The translations under genes and the position numbers were made by a program. 64,000 nt of DNA. Source: Berberis thunbergii. Its lineage: Eukaryota; Streptophyta; Magnoliopsida; Ranunculales; Berberidaceae. Positions 23,765 through 34,406 of the stretch are shown here, in pieces. Location of the stretch: assembly GCA_003290165.1 (NCBI GenBank), contig QNQO01000641.1, positions 124,001 to 188,000 of the forward strand, given 5' to 3'. The notes under the pieces were generated by a model that was given only the letters and a program-made list of their open reading frames with translations, had not been told where the DNA came from and made no database searches. Within the stretch, counting starts at the first letter, position 1; every line of letters starts with the position of its first letter.

Positions 23765-26137
23765 AACGACCATTCTATCAACCCCACCATGAAAATATGT
23801 CCCTCCAAATCGTACAAATGATAACACTTATACTAGAGAAGTGGGAGATGCTTTGGCTAAAAGGGTAATTGAGTATGTGATGATAATTGGAAGAAAAGAA
23901 AAGGAAAAAAAGGTTATGGTCCCTCCCTCATCATTCAAGTTCATCAACACACCCCTAAGTCTAGGGGACAAAGGAGGAGTGTAACCATCCATTCCTCTCG
24001 AAATGTGCACCATCACTCATCTCAAGGGCTCGCACCTTCTCCTCAGCTCTCTACTCACACTTGATACCAATAATATTTCTCATAATTGAATCAACATTAC
24101 AACATTACACTAGTCACTTGTGTGGTTAGCCACCACCAAAGTCAAATATCATGAACCCCACTCCATGACTTTGTGCACTAAGAGGCACCATACCATGTTA
24201 ATGAATTAAAACACCACCACCAGCACCCCATCACAAGTTACCTTGGTCTTGTCCAAATTATTTTGTACATCACTATCACCACATTTCTTTCTAATGTGTA
24301 CTACCACTTGCTTGTTAGGTTTGCATGTAGATGTACAATTGTGATTACAAAACTTCCTTTTTGAGTTGTTTGGTTCGATGAAAAAGCTTCAGAGAAAATA
24401 ATGAAAATAAGGGATAAGAGAGATCGTTTGAGGGTGGATTCATCATAATTTTCTTGGTTTGTAAAATTACAAAATATCATCCATTGACCATTCTCTAGGT
24501 CTAGTGGGATTATTTGATTTTTCATCAAAATCCATCTCATCATTTGTTCGCCACTTGTTATCCTGCGGCAACCATTTACGGTGACTCGTATAACAAACCT
24601 TCATCAGTGTCAACCAGACGTTAAATCATCGTTGCATACCAAACATGCCTTATAGCCTTGAGTACTCCAACCTGAAATATTATCATAAGTAGGGAGAACT
24701 CTGTACAACTAGGGTATAATGCTTGTTGGGCTTGTTAAAGCAGTCTTTCATAGTTTTCTAACTCATCACTTTATAGCATCTTGGGAGGTACGGTATCTCC
24801 TACCATATCATTAATGACATCTTCGTTCATCGATGCATATGGATAAACGTCATTTATTATACTCATAACTTGGTCATTATCATTCATGGACGTTGCATCA
24901 ATGTGATGCACAAGTGGCTGGAAACGCGATCAAGTCGAACCAAATTCTCGTTGTTCCCCATGATAAATCCACCTTGTATAATTTTGAATCATCCCATACC
25001 TCTCAAATGATATCGAACCGTCTGCCACAAACAATTGCTATAACATTGGCACCAACATTTGATACGATTTGTTGTACCAGTGACATGTGTCATTGCAAAC
25101 TCAGCGAAGCTCTCAATCACTAAATATTCATCACAACATTTGTCCTGATTTTGTATCCACCGTCTTTCCATTGCGTATGTTTTCAATAAATAAATAAATA
25201 AAACATGAGAATTTAAATGACTTAACGACACTAATGCGATTAGGTTTCAATGTGAAATTATTTTGGCAGCATCTCAATTACAATTCTTCAAGTGGACGAT
25301 GTAGATATTATTAATTAATAAATATCTAGTATGCACTTGAAAAACAGTATGAGACACTCTCGAAAATCCCACGATCGCAATCAAATTTCATGAAATTTAA
25401 AAAATAAAAAATTTAAATTTGTAGCAATTTCTTCATTGTTCTCCAGTAAAAGAGAGAGGCGATTGAAAGTGGTGGCTGGCGACGAAGAAGGATAGACATA
25501 GCCTAATTAAAGGTTGGAGGCTTGGAGTATATAGTGAGAGAAATCAATCGAACAGAGAAAAGAATAAAACGAGAGTAGAAAATAGTGAAAAAACACAAAT
25601 ATGAGTGTTCTACTTAGTGGAGAAGATAAACAGGTTAGATATTACGCGACAAAACAGTTTGTTGCCCTAGGATGTCTAAGTTGGTCGCTCAAAGTAGCAA
25701 ATACGTAGCCTTAGGATGTTTTAGGGTGACAAAACTACTTGTTTTAAGCGATGACACTTTGTCGTTCATAATTTATGCGATGACGGCTTCAATTTCATCA
25801 TGTAAGATATTTTTAAGCGACAAAAGAGTTTGTCGCCATAGGATGTTCAAGTTGGTCTCTCGAAGTAGCCGACATGTAACCCTAGGATGTTTTAGGAAGA
25901 TAAAATATTTGGTTTTAAACGAAGACACTTTGTCGCGCATAATTTATGCGACAAAGGCTTCAATTTCATCGCGTAAGAGGTTTTTAAGCAACGAAACAAT
26001 GCGTCGGATAGATGGTTAACTATTCATTGTAAAAATGCGACGACAGTAAATTCATCGTCGTGCCAAGTTAATTTTGAGCAACGAAACTTGCTTTATCACG
26101 CTACGAGTCGTCGCTAAAGGAATCTTTTTTTGTAGTG
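23765..26137 (-). mobile_element. CACTA (TNP2-type) transposon 5' end, copy 2
   Basis: On the minus strand the terminus reads CACTACAAAAAAAGATTCC at 26137, the CACTA signature. Inside lie two diverged tandem subterminal repeats of about 170 bases (25.64-25.99 kb; gacacTTTGTCG, gcgacaaa motifs). A transposase-associated domain starts at ATG 25171 (MERRWIQNQDKCCDEYLV...), with FAEFAM and the Cys pair of the zinc-binding part. Further on, at 24.7-24.9 kb, is the TNP2-like NYERLL-x-QAQQALYPSC. Stops interrupt both. The other terminus is not identified, so the 23765 boundary is only the limit of the duplicated arm. Confidence 0.75.
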
Positions 26138-26472
26138 ATACCTTGAGCATATTTTTGATAAAAACATAAAAACGATCGAAGGTCGTCTTCACTGTGAAAT
26201 TCTCCCTAACAACTTAAACCAATGAAGGGTGAGACACCCGTCAATGCCTCAGAATTTTCGTTTTAATATAACTATTATGAGTAAAATTATTGATTTAAAA
26301 TATGATATTGAGCAACAATTCACACTGCAAACATTGCGATTTCACCTAAACGAGATGTTCAAATTTTGAAATTTAGGTTTTCACCTTTCATATGCAGGGT
26401 TATAGTATTCAAATATTTTTTTTTTCCTATATGTGAATGCATAGAACCAAGTTGACAAAGGCTTTATGAGTA

Positions 26473-26648
26473 AGTCTAGTCAGTCATGTTTGCTAGTCAT
26501 TTTTATTTTTATTTTTTATTTATTTCTTTTTACACTTTTTACTCGTTCTCTTTAAAACACAACCACAAACACTATCACTAGAAGGGGTAGAAGTGTACAA
26601 AAATCCAAAAAATACTTTAAAATGCTAGTAAACAAGATTGGCTAGAAT
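26473..26648. repeat. MITE-like inverted-repeat element, copy 3
   Basis: Starts AGTCTAGTCAGTCATGTTTG and ends GATTGGCTAGAATTG, with the same internal ctctttaaaacacaa core as the copy at 15.35 kb. The ends are imperfect inverted repeats. Confidence 0.6.
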
Positions 26649-28280
26649 TGTTGAGGCTTTACATGGGACATATTTACAGGTAAACACTTGTCCTTGTTCA
26701 AATATTTCAAGAAAAATACAGAAGTGTCATCCACTTGAAACAATAAATTAACCCTAAAGCCTTTCTTAACAAGATGCCTTGAGCTTAAGTGAGGCATGTG
26801 GTGATGGGAATTTGTTAATGTTGTAAAAAGCACAAACCCCAGTAGTCAAGCATGTGATTGTTGAAAGTAGAAACCACTAAAAAGAAGGCTTCTTCTTCTT
26901 TTTTTTTTTTTTTTTTTCCTAACTTGAAATAAAATGGTGTTCTTAGGTGTATGTAACTAGCTTTGCTACCTTTAGGGATGCCAAAGGATTTTGTTCTTGA
27001 TAGGGACATTTAGGATCCTAATAAACCTAATTTGGAAAACATTATATTAAAATTGGGCATTTGGTACCACTAGATCTAATTTAATCAAAATTATTGGTAA
27101 TCAAGATTAAATAAAGATATATTCTTAGTAGCACAATAGAAAATTTGGAAAAAAATGGAATGAAAAAGAAAATGAAAAAGTGAGAGACAGAGAGAGACAA
27201 TTGAATGGCATAATGAGGGTAACATGCATCACCATTTTGAGTGAACATTTAAGTGTTCATGATGATTATAGCTATAATTACATAAGATAGCTAATTATAT
27301 CATAATCAGAAGAGTTTAGCTCATCATTATTTACAAGTAAACTATCCAAGTATAGGAAGTTGTTCACATGGAAAGTCAAACATTATTTGTGCTTCACTTT
27401 AGTTAGCCAAGTTCAGTGGATTATAATGCCCATGCTTGTATAATCTGAATTCACAAATCTTCAAGACTATGTTTGTCTGTGAAGTGAATCCGACTCTGTT
27501 TCAGAGGAGGAGACTTTTTCACATGGGAAGATTAAGTATATCATGTGTGATATCAAGTTCTTTGTTCACCAAAGAAAAGAAAAGAAGTGAAAAAAAAAAC
27601 CAGAAAAAATCTTTGTACATTGACTAAGACTTAGTATAACGAATCCATCCACATGATAGATATTATCTATTTGCATGATAGCAAGTTTTTCATTTACCAA
27701 AGAAAAATAAAAAAAATATGTCTATTAAATTTTTAATTTAGAGACTTAGTGTAACAACTCGATCCACGTGGTACAATATTGTTATATATAAATCAGATTG
27801 TTACACTAAGGTCCATCTTGTTGTTGATGAGCCCTGACTACGTGATATATATCACGATAGAGTTGTCCAACAATTTGGCACGATATCATCGTAATCATAC
27901 AAGTATTAAGAGATTATACTCAACACAATTATCGAAATATTTTATTTTATAGTGTTACACGTGAAGGATCATTGAAACTGAAGTTTTCCCCTTATGCTAG
28001 GATGAAAAAATGTTTGACATAAATTTGCTAAACAGTTAACGCGAATATGAAATATTGTCCTGAGAGGTGTGAATTCGATTCTGGTGTGCCTCACAAGAGT
28101 TGTTATTGTAATTTTCAAGACTTAGCATTGTAGTAAAGCAAAAGTCCAATGATAAAATGTAAACTTTAAACTTGACTATTATGAGACTAAAATCTGCAAC
28201 CTTTATAATAAAACATGTAAGAGCACTTATTTGTCACCGATCTTACACTCATCAAATTATCCCAACTTTTTATCCCCTAA

Positions 28281-28634
28281 GAGCATCTCTAATGGTAAAA
28301 ATTAAAATAGGGGATCAATCATTCCTCATTTTAACCAAAAGTTAAATTTAGAAGTCTCCCTATTTCTTCATCATTTCAATCATATCTCATATTTTAACAT
28401 TTTCATCATTATTTAAATACATCTTCAACTTTTTTATCCCCTATTCATTTTGTTTTGATTTTTTTAATTTGAAAATTAAATATCAAATATTAAGAGATGG
28501 TTGTTTGCTCCTAAATTTAAGGAAAAGTTGAATGCAAAGTTAAAATGAGAGTGATTTAAGAGATTCATTGAAACATGCAATTTCTCACATGAAACAGACT
28601 ATTTTAGCTTTTAGGGGATCCGTTGGAGATGCTC
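28281..28634. repeat. MITE with GAGCATCTC termini
   Basis: Left end GAGCATCTCTAATGG and right end CCGTTGGAGATGCTC are 15-base inverted repeats with three mismatches enclosing AT-rich non-coding DNA of 354 bp total. GGAGCATCTCCAA ends are common among plant MITEs. A partial match to one terminus also occurs near 5.25 kb. Confidence 0.65.
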
Positions 28635-28955
28635 CAAAACAAAATGAATGTGAAGAGACACAGAGACATGAACTTCAGTGACACAACTCATAAACATACT
28701 TCTTTCGTCACATTGAGTTGTGTTACTCAATATAATTTAAGAGTGCCTTTATGTAATATTTAAAAGTTTAAAAATGCTTAAATTATATTAATAAATTTAA
28801 AATTACAATAATTTTTTTACATTTTCTATGCATACAACAAAATATTTCATATTTCTTAAAATCAATTTATTGAAATTACCTCAAAAAAAAAAAACGAAGT
28901 CATTATCCATGCACCAAATCTCACTCTATTCACTAGCACAGGTAAACCGCCCGGA

Positions 28956-28963
28956 CTATAAAG
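28956..28963 (+). promoter_or_regulatory. Original TATA box of the ABCB1 gene, displaced by the hAT
   Basis: CTATAAAG lies 16-17 bases left of the hAT insertion point. When the element is mentally removed, the TATA box is followed about 30 bases later by C/A-rich leader-like sequence (catcaccacaaacattcc) continuing to the ABCB1 start codon. The spacing fits a core promoter. This is inference from position and composition. Confidence 0.55.
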
Positions 28964-29479
28964 AGCAGAGGACTCCCATTAGGGGTGGGCACGGGACGGG
29001 ATGGGACGAGATATACCCATCCCTATCCCATCCCGTTCATACGGGATCGGGACGGGACAGGATGGGAAAAACCGCATCCCGATCTCGTCCCATCCCAAAC
29101 GGGATCGGGACGGGACGGGATCAGCGGCATCCAAAATTTATATAAAAACTTGTGGGTAAACTAAATGCAATTGTGTGGTTCTTTAGACAATGACTTTGTT
29201 ATACCAACTGATTATAAACTTGGTCAAATCAAATCAAATAAACACTACACAGATGTGAGTAAATATTTTATAGTGCCACACTGCCACTTGCATAGGGTCA
29301 TTTTCTGCTTCTCTTTATTGGCCTGCAAGTCCAATTTTAATTTCTAATTTGTAAGCTCAATAACTATACTGAATAATGACTTTTGAGTACCACAATCACA
29401 ATGGGAAATGAAGTATCATGTATAGTCAAACACTCAAATCACCACGCTCATGTGCATTACCAAGTACTTATCAAGTACT

Positions 29480-29820
29480 CATCTGACACGATTACAACGT
29501 CTAAATCTCAGCTCCAATCACTTCGGTGGGGAAATTCCTATAAACTTGACACACTGTTTGGATCTCAAAGTACTTATTCTTCAATCCAATGAGCTCGAGG
29601 GAAACATTCCAGACCAGCTAAGTTCACTGACCAAACTTCAAATCCTGAGTCTTTCAATTAACAAGCTTCATGGAAAGATCCCTCCATGGATAGGGAACTT
29701 TTCATCTCTATCTGTTCTTTCTCTGCCAAGAAATAGCCTGAGTGGAAGCATACCAAATGATTTTAGCCGATTATCAAACTTGAAGATTTTGATATTAGGT
29801 GAAAATAGACTGAATGGAGG
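29480..29820 (+). pseudogene. Captured LRR receptor-kinase fragment inside the hAT
   Basis: Encodes about 113 residues of tandem plant leucine-rich repeats, e.g. LQRLNLSSNHFGGEIP, LKVLILQSNELEGNIP, LQILSLSINKLHGKIP and LSVLSLPRNSLSGSIP. The 24-residue period LxxLxLxxNxLxGxIP is typical of LRR-XII kinases such as EFR-type receptors. There is no signal peptide, transmembrane segment or kinase domain, and the match stops on both sides within the transposon. It is oriented opposite to the transposase. It looks like DNA captured by the hAT. Confidence 0.85.
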
Positions 29821-30008
29821 CACACTTGGGTGACCAGAAAAAACCTTATAACTGTATAAACACAGAGATCAGCAACCAAAGAGAGAACTTACAGAAACTT
29901 ACAAGGAGAGAGCTCACTTCTTCCTTCCCTTTGGATCCGAAACTGAACTTATATGTTCTACATACACAAAAAGCACACAAATTAATCAATCTAAAAGTTC
30001 CAAAGAAG

Positions 30009-32473
30009 TTAATAAATATTTAAAATTGGAAAAGCAAATTTAAAAATAAAATTACCTGCTTCAATAGTTTCATAAAATTCAAGTTCTTGATTGTCTGGAC
30101 GAAATTCCAGTTCTGAAGTTGCAATATCATCTCCCTTCAACCAGTTTTGCATGCAAATCAATGCCTCTACTGTTGTAGGAGTTAATGAACTCCTAAATGC
30201 ATCTATCACTCTACCCCCTGTGCTAAAACAACTCTCTGATGCCACTGTTGATACTTGGATAGCAAGAATATCTTTTGCAATTACTGCCAAAATAGGATAC
30301 TTGGGACCCATGAGCTTCCACCACAACAAAATATCAAATTTACCTTTAGTTGCCATTTCCAAAGGATCAACCAAGTATTGATCCACTTCATGTGCCAGCA
30401 CTGCATCATTACTCTCTTCAACCACTCTCATCAGTCATCGAAAATATCATCCCTCCCACTATCTTCATCAATAATCATAGAAGAACCTTCATTTTGTGAT
30501 TCAGATTTTTTCATGTGTATACCACCATCCACTCTTGGTCCATACGCATCATAAAGGGCTATCAAAATTCCTTTCAAGGATTTGATTTTTGACTGCACAT
30601 CTTCCTCATCAAACTTCTCCTTCCTAAGAATATGAGTTATATGTCTCAGCTTGAACCTTGGATCCAACACCAATGCAATCATCAGCAATGGGTTCAAGGT
30701 GCTAGAAGAGCCAAAATACTTGTTATATTTTGTTTTCATATTGGCTGCCATGTCAATCAACAGTTTTTCAACATCTGAACCAGTGGTCATCTCAGGTGCA
30801 ACAAACAACCTTTCAATCTCATGTTCAACCTTCAATACATCATGAAAGGTTGTATGCGCAGCAGGGTGCAATGATGCACTAAACCTCAAAGTCACATCAT
30901 AAAAAACCTTCAAAAACTTTACGAAAACGGATGCATTGTCCCAATCTACCTGACTTGGTGGTCCAACCCTTCTCTTCTTACCACTAGTTTGAAGCATATT
31001 CCCTTCCTCATCATACTCTTCATCTGGTTCCTTGAAAAAAGCCAAAAATGGGCTGCCATCATCCTCCTCCATTCTTTGAAAAACCTTTTGAAATTTCAAG
31101 GATGCCTCCAACATTAAAAATGTTGAATTCCACCTTGTGGGGACATCCAAGCATACAAGACATTTGCTGGAAATTTTCTCTAACTCAGCACAAGACTTAA
31201 AATAGTCCAATCGATTCGAAGAAGACCTCACAAACCTCACAGCATTCCTAATGGCTAAAATGGACTTATTCAGTTTTTTCAAGCCACTAGCAACAATTAA
31301 ATTTGTTATATGAGCACAACACCTCACATGCAAATACTTTCCACCCAAAACAGCTTGTGAATTCTTCCACCTATTCATCTTATCCCTAACCCAATCTATA
31401 GCAACCTTATTTGCTGAAGCGTTGTCTACAGTTATGGTCAATACCTTCTCAATCCCCCAATCCAATAAACAACCCTCTATAAGCTTCCCTATGGTGGTCC
31501 CTTGGTGATTAGGAATCACACAAAAGTTTAAAACCCTCTTGTGCATCTTCCAATCACAGTCAATGAAATGAGCAGTTAACACCATATAATTTATATTCTG
31601 GAGACTAGTCCAAGTGTCTGTAGTGAGGCTTACCCTATATGCACTCAATTCTTTTTTCAAGCTTGTTTTATTGTCATCATACATCTGCAAAAAGTTTCTT
31701 ACTACAGACCTCCTACTAGGCACTTGAAACATTGGGCAAGCAACACCACAAAAACCCCTAAAACCAATATTTTCAACATGGCTAAATGGAAGCTCATCTA
31801 TTACAATCATTTTAACACAAGCATCCATGACAACACTTTGAGAAAATCCCCTAGCAACCATGTTATTACTTTGGCCCTTATCACCAGTAATAATTTTTGT
31901 GTCTTGTTTTGGTTTGGTGGGTAATACTTGCAATACAAGTTTATGTGTCTACTCATTCCAGATGTCCCTGTTTTCCCACCATCAGCAACATAATCTCCTA
32001 GTGAACTTTTAGCAGGGCAATAAATGCATTTAGCTCTTTTTTGTATCTCTTCTACTTCTATCATTTTCCCTGTTTTCTCATATTTCATTTTTATTTTATT
32101 CTTTGCATCATATTCTTTAAAGTGTTCCCAAACCCAACTACGTTTTTGACAAGTAGTACTATAGCCATTTACCTCATCATGTAATTCTTCAATTGTTTCA
32201 ACATTACCATCATTGAGGTTTGTCTATCCCACTTGGACATGCTCAACTGGTTCAATTGGGATGCAGGCGAGTTCCAATGGTGAAGCTCCTACTGAAGAAG
32301 AAACCCCACTCTTTGGTTGCTGACTCTGCTCAATAACAAAGATAAACAATGTTAGCAAATTGCAATTTTATGTTAAAGCAAATGGATTACTCTGCTAAGT
32401 TATTACATTTCATTATAACTATCTAAAAACAGAAGGTAAGTGAAGAGTTAGAACTTACCAATGATCTCTTCAT
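30009..32473 (-). pseudogene. hAT transposase (BED zinc finger, RICESLEEPER type), degenerate
   Basis: The start is probably ATG at 32473 (MKRSL, 15-nt exon, donor GTAAGT), then an intron to about 32330. Order of parts: BED zinc finger (SWVWEHF, CIYC, H-x4-C at NLYC), RNase H-like catalytic region (SLTTDTWTS, TVDNASAN, CCAHITNL, DVPTRWNST), and the C-terminal dimerisation domain (ASESCFSTGGRVID, SSLTPTTVEALICMQNWL). Lesions: in-frame TAG at 32224-32226, a one-base frameshift near 31.92 kb and another at about 30432. The first and last 0.4 kb are therefore out of frame with the middle. About 700 residues if uninterrupted, normal for the family. Confidence 0.9.
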
Positions 32474-33106
32474 CTTTGGATTTTCTTTAAACAAATTTGA
32501 TCAAACAAATCACGCCTATCTCATTCAAAGCTATAAACAAAGACATAAATAAGATGTCATTGAAAGCTTAAAACCAAACAAAATTAGAGCAGTGTCAAAC
32601 AATTTTCTTTAAATAAAGACCTAAAGAAGATCTCATTGAAATCTAAAAACCTAACAAAATTAGGACCCTGTCAAGCAATTTTCTTTAAACAAAGACCTAA
32701 AGAAGATCTCATAAAAAGCTAAAAACCTAACAAAGCATATAGAATAATAGAAACATCAATACTGTAAAACTTAAAAAAGCATAGATTCAAAGCATATAGG
32801 GTTTTCTTTTTACCTGAAATCGGTGAAGGGGAAGAGATGATGAGAGAGTGAGATCAGATGCAAAGAGATGAAGTCGGATGAAGGGTGTGCGAGTGAGAAC
32901 AACCTCTTCTCTGCTTTTGTTTGTTGTTCATTTGCTATAACCCTAAAATCGAACCAAAAGATTCATCAAGATCCTCCTTAAAGATGAAGAAAATTGGGTA
33001 AATCGGCTCAAATCAATATTACAAAGCTTCGATCTTTGCGGATTTCAAAGAGATTTATATTTTTACCTGAAATCGGTGAAGGGGAAGAGATGAATCAGAT
33101 GACGAC

Positions 33107-33530
33107 TTATGAGAGACTGAGCTCAGATGAAAGGAGATGAATCTCTTCACTCTTTGGTCTTCTCTCTGTGCGACAGTGCGATGAGAAGAAGTGAAGAACC
33201 TCTTCACTCTTTGGTCTTCTCTCTGTGCGACAGTGCGATGAGAAGAAGTGAAGAACTTCTCTCTGTGCGAAAGTGCGATGAGAAGAAGTGAAGAACCTCT
33301 TCACTCTTTGGCTCTGTGCGACAGTGCGATGAGAAGAAGTGAAGAACCTCTTTGGTCTTTGGTCTTCTCTCTGTGCGACAGTGCGATGAGAAGAAGTGAA
33401 GAACTTCTCTGAGTTCTCTCTGTGCGAAAGTGCGATGAGAAGAAGTGAAGAACCTCTTCACTCTTTGGCTCTGTGCGAGTGCGACAGTGCGATGAGAAGA
33501 AGTGAAGAACTTCTCTGCTTTTGTTTGTTA
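33107..33530. repeat. Subterminal tandem repeats of the hAT
   Basis: Seven copies of GATGAGAAGAAGTGAAGAAC at 33180, 33237, 33277, 33328, 33385, 33434 and 33491, separated by related CTCTGTGCGACAGTGC sequence, with spacing of 40-57 bases. They lie in the transposase-promoter side of the element and may be transposase-binding sites, though this is inference. Reading frames across them are simply repeat translations. Confidence 0.85.
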
Positions 33531-34376
33531 GAGTTAGAGATATAACCCTAAAATCGACATAGAGATATGTTTTCAGAGAGAGGAGACGTGAGAGAGTGAG
33601 TGAGAATGAGAACTGCCAGATATTCATGGAGATGTGTAACATATTTATGGAGATGCTAAAAAATTAAATATGTTATATACATATTTGTAAGGGCATCCAT
33701 CCACAATTCTAAATAAAAAATTAAATAAAAATATTAATAATTAATATTAATAAATTAGTTCGGGACGGGACGGGATTGGCGGGATTGAAAATCTCCATCC
33801 CATCCCATCCCATTCTAAATCGGGACGGGACGGGATCGGGATGAAATTATTCAATCCCATTAAGACCCGAAAAAATCGGGACGGGACGGGACGGGACGGA
33901 ATCGGGACGGAAACGGGATCGCGGGATGGGATGCCCACCCCTAACTCCCATCACCACAAACATTCCACATCTTCTCCAAAATCAAACCTTTAGATCTTCT
34001 CACAAACCCCATTGTTTCCCAATCTCGAGGACTCCCCCAATTATTTGAAAAGCTCTGTTTTTTTTTTTTTACAAACTGTAACTTGCAGAGAACGTTTTGG
34101 AGACGAGATTGGATGGAATTCAATAAATAAGTCTTTCTTGTTCAGATTCTGTTTGTTTGAAAAAACCCATTTTGTCAAACCTGTCATACTGTGCGTCTGT
34201 TTGGTCAAACAACTCATCAATCAATTTCTACAGTTTTCACACAATTAGAAAGATTTATCTGTCAGAGTGAAAGACACCCAAACAGCAGTTTCTTATTTTT
34301 GCCAATAAGAAGAACAGTGTGGGGGTATAAATGGAAGGATTTTAGTGATTGGGGTTGTTTGGGAACTTGGAAAGAC

Positions 34377-34406
34377 ATGATCTTGCAATGTCACAAGAGG
34401 AGATAA
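34377..34406 (+). promoter_or_regulatory. Upstream ORF overlapping the ABCB1 start
   Basis: ATG at 34377 opens a nine-codon frame that ends at TAA 34404-34406, after the ABCB1 ATG at 34388 and in a different frame. Two more short upstream ORFs (ATG 34113 and 34331, five codons counting the stop) precede it. If these lie in the mRNA leader they could lower translation of ABCB1. The transcript start has not been shown. Confidence 0.4.

Larger units (their letters stand above)
26138..28955. other. Intergenic region upstream of ABCB1
   Basis: No gene recognised. Holds one MITE-like element near 26.5 kb and another at 28.28-28.63 kb. The right end would be the distal promoter of the ABCB1 gene before the hAT insertion. 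Confidence 0.55.
28980..33943 (-). mobile_element. hAT transposon, 4,964 bp, complete with 8-bp target duplications
   Basis: Termini TAGGGGTGGGCA and TGCCCACCCCTA are perfect 12-base inverted repeats. Both sides carry actcccat (28972-28979 and 33944-33951), an exact 8-bp duplication as expected for hAT elements. Subterminal regions are arrays of GGGAC/GGGAT units. The minus strand carries a transposase gene with lesions. Left of it, on the plus strand, is a receptor-kinase LRR fragment. Two shorter elements in this window (49979-51051 and 55034-56328) share termini and subterminal sequence. Confidence 0.95.

Noticed and set aside
33107..33530. Regularly spaced repeats that look like a CRISPR array
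   Set aside because: Spacing varies from 40 to 57 bases, the intervening parts are themselves repeats, and they lie in the subterminal region of a plant hAT element.
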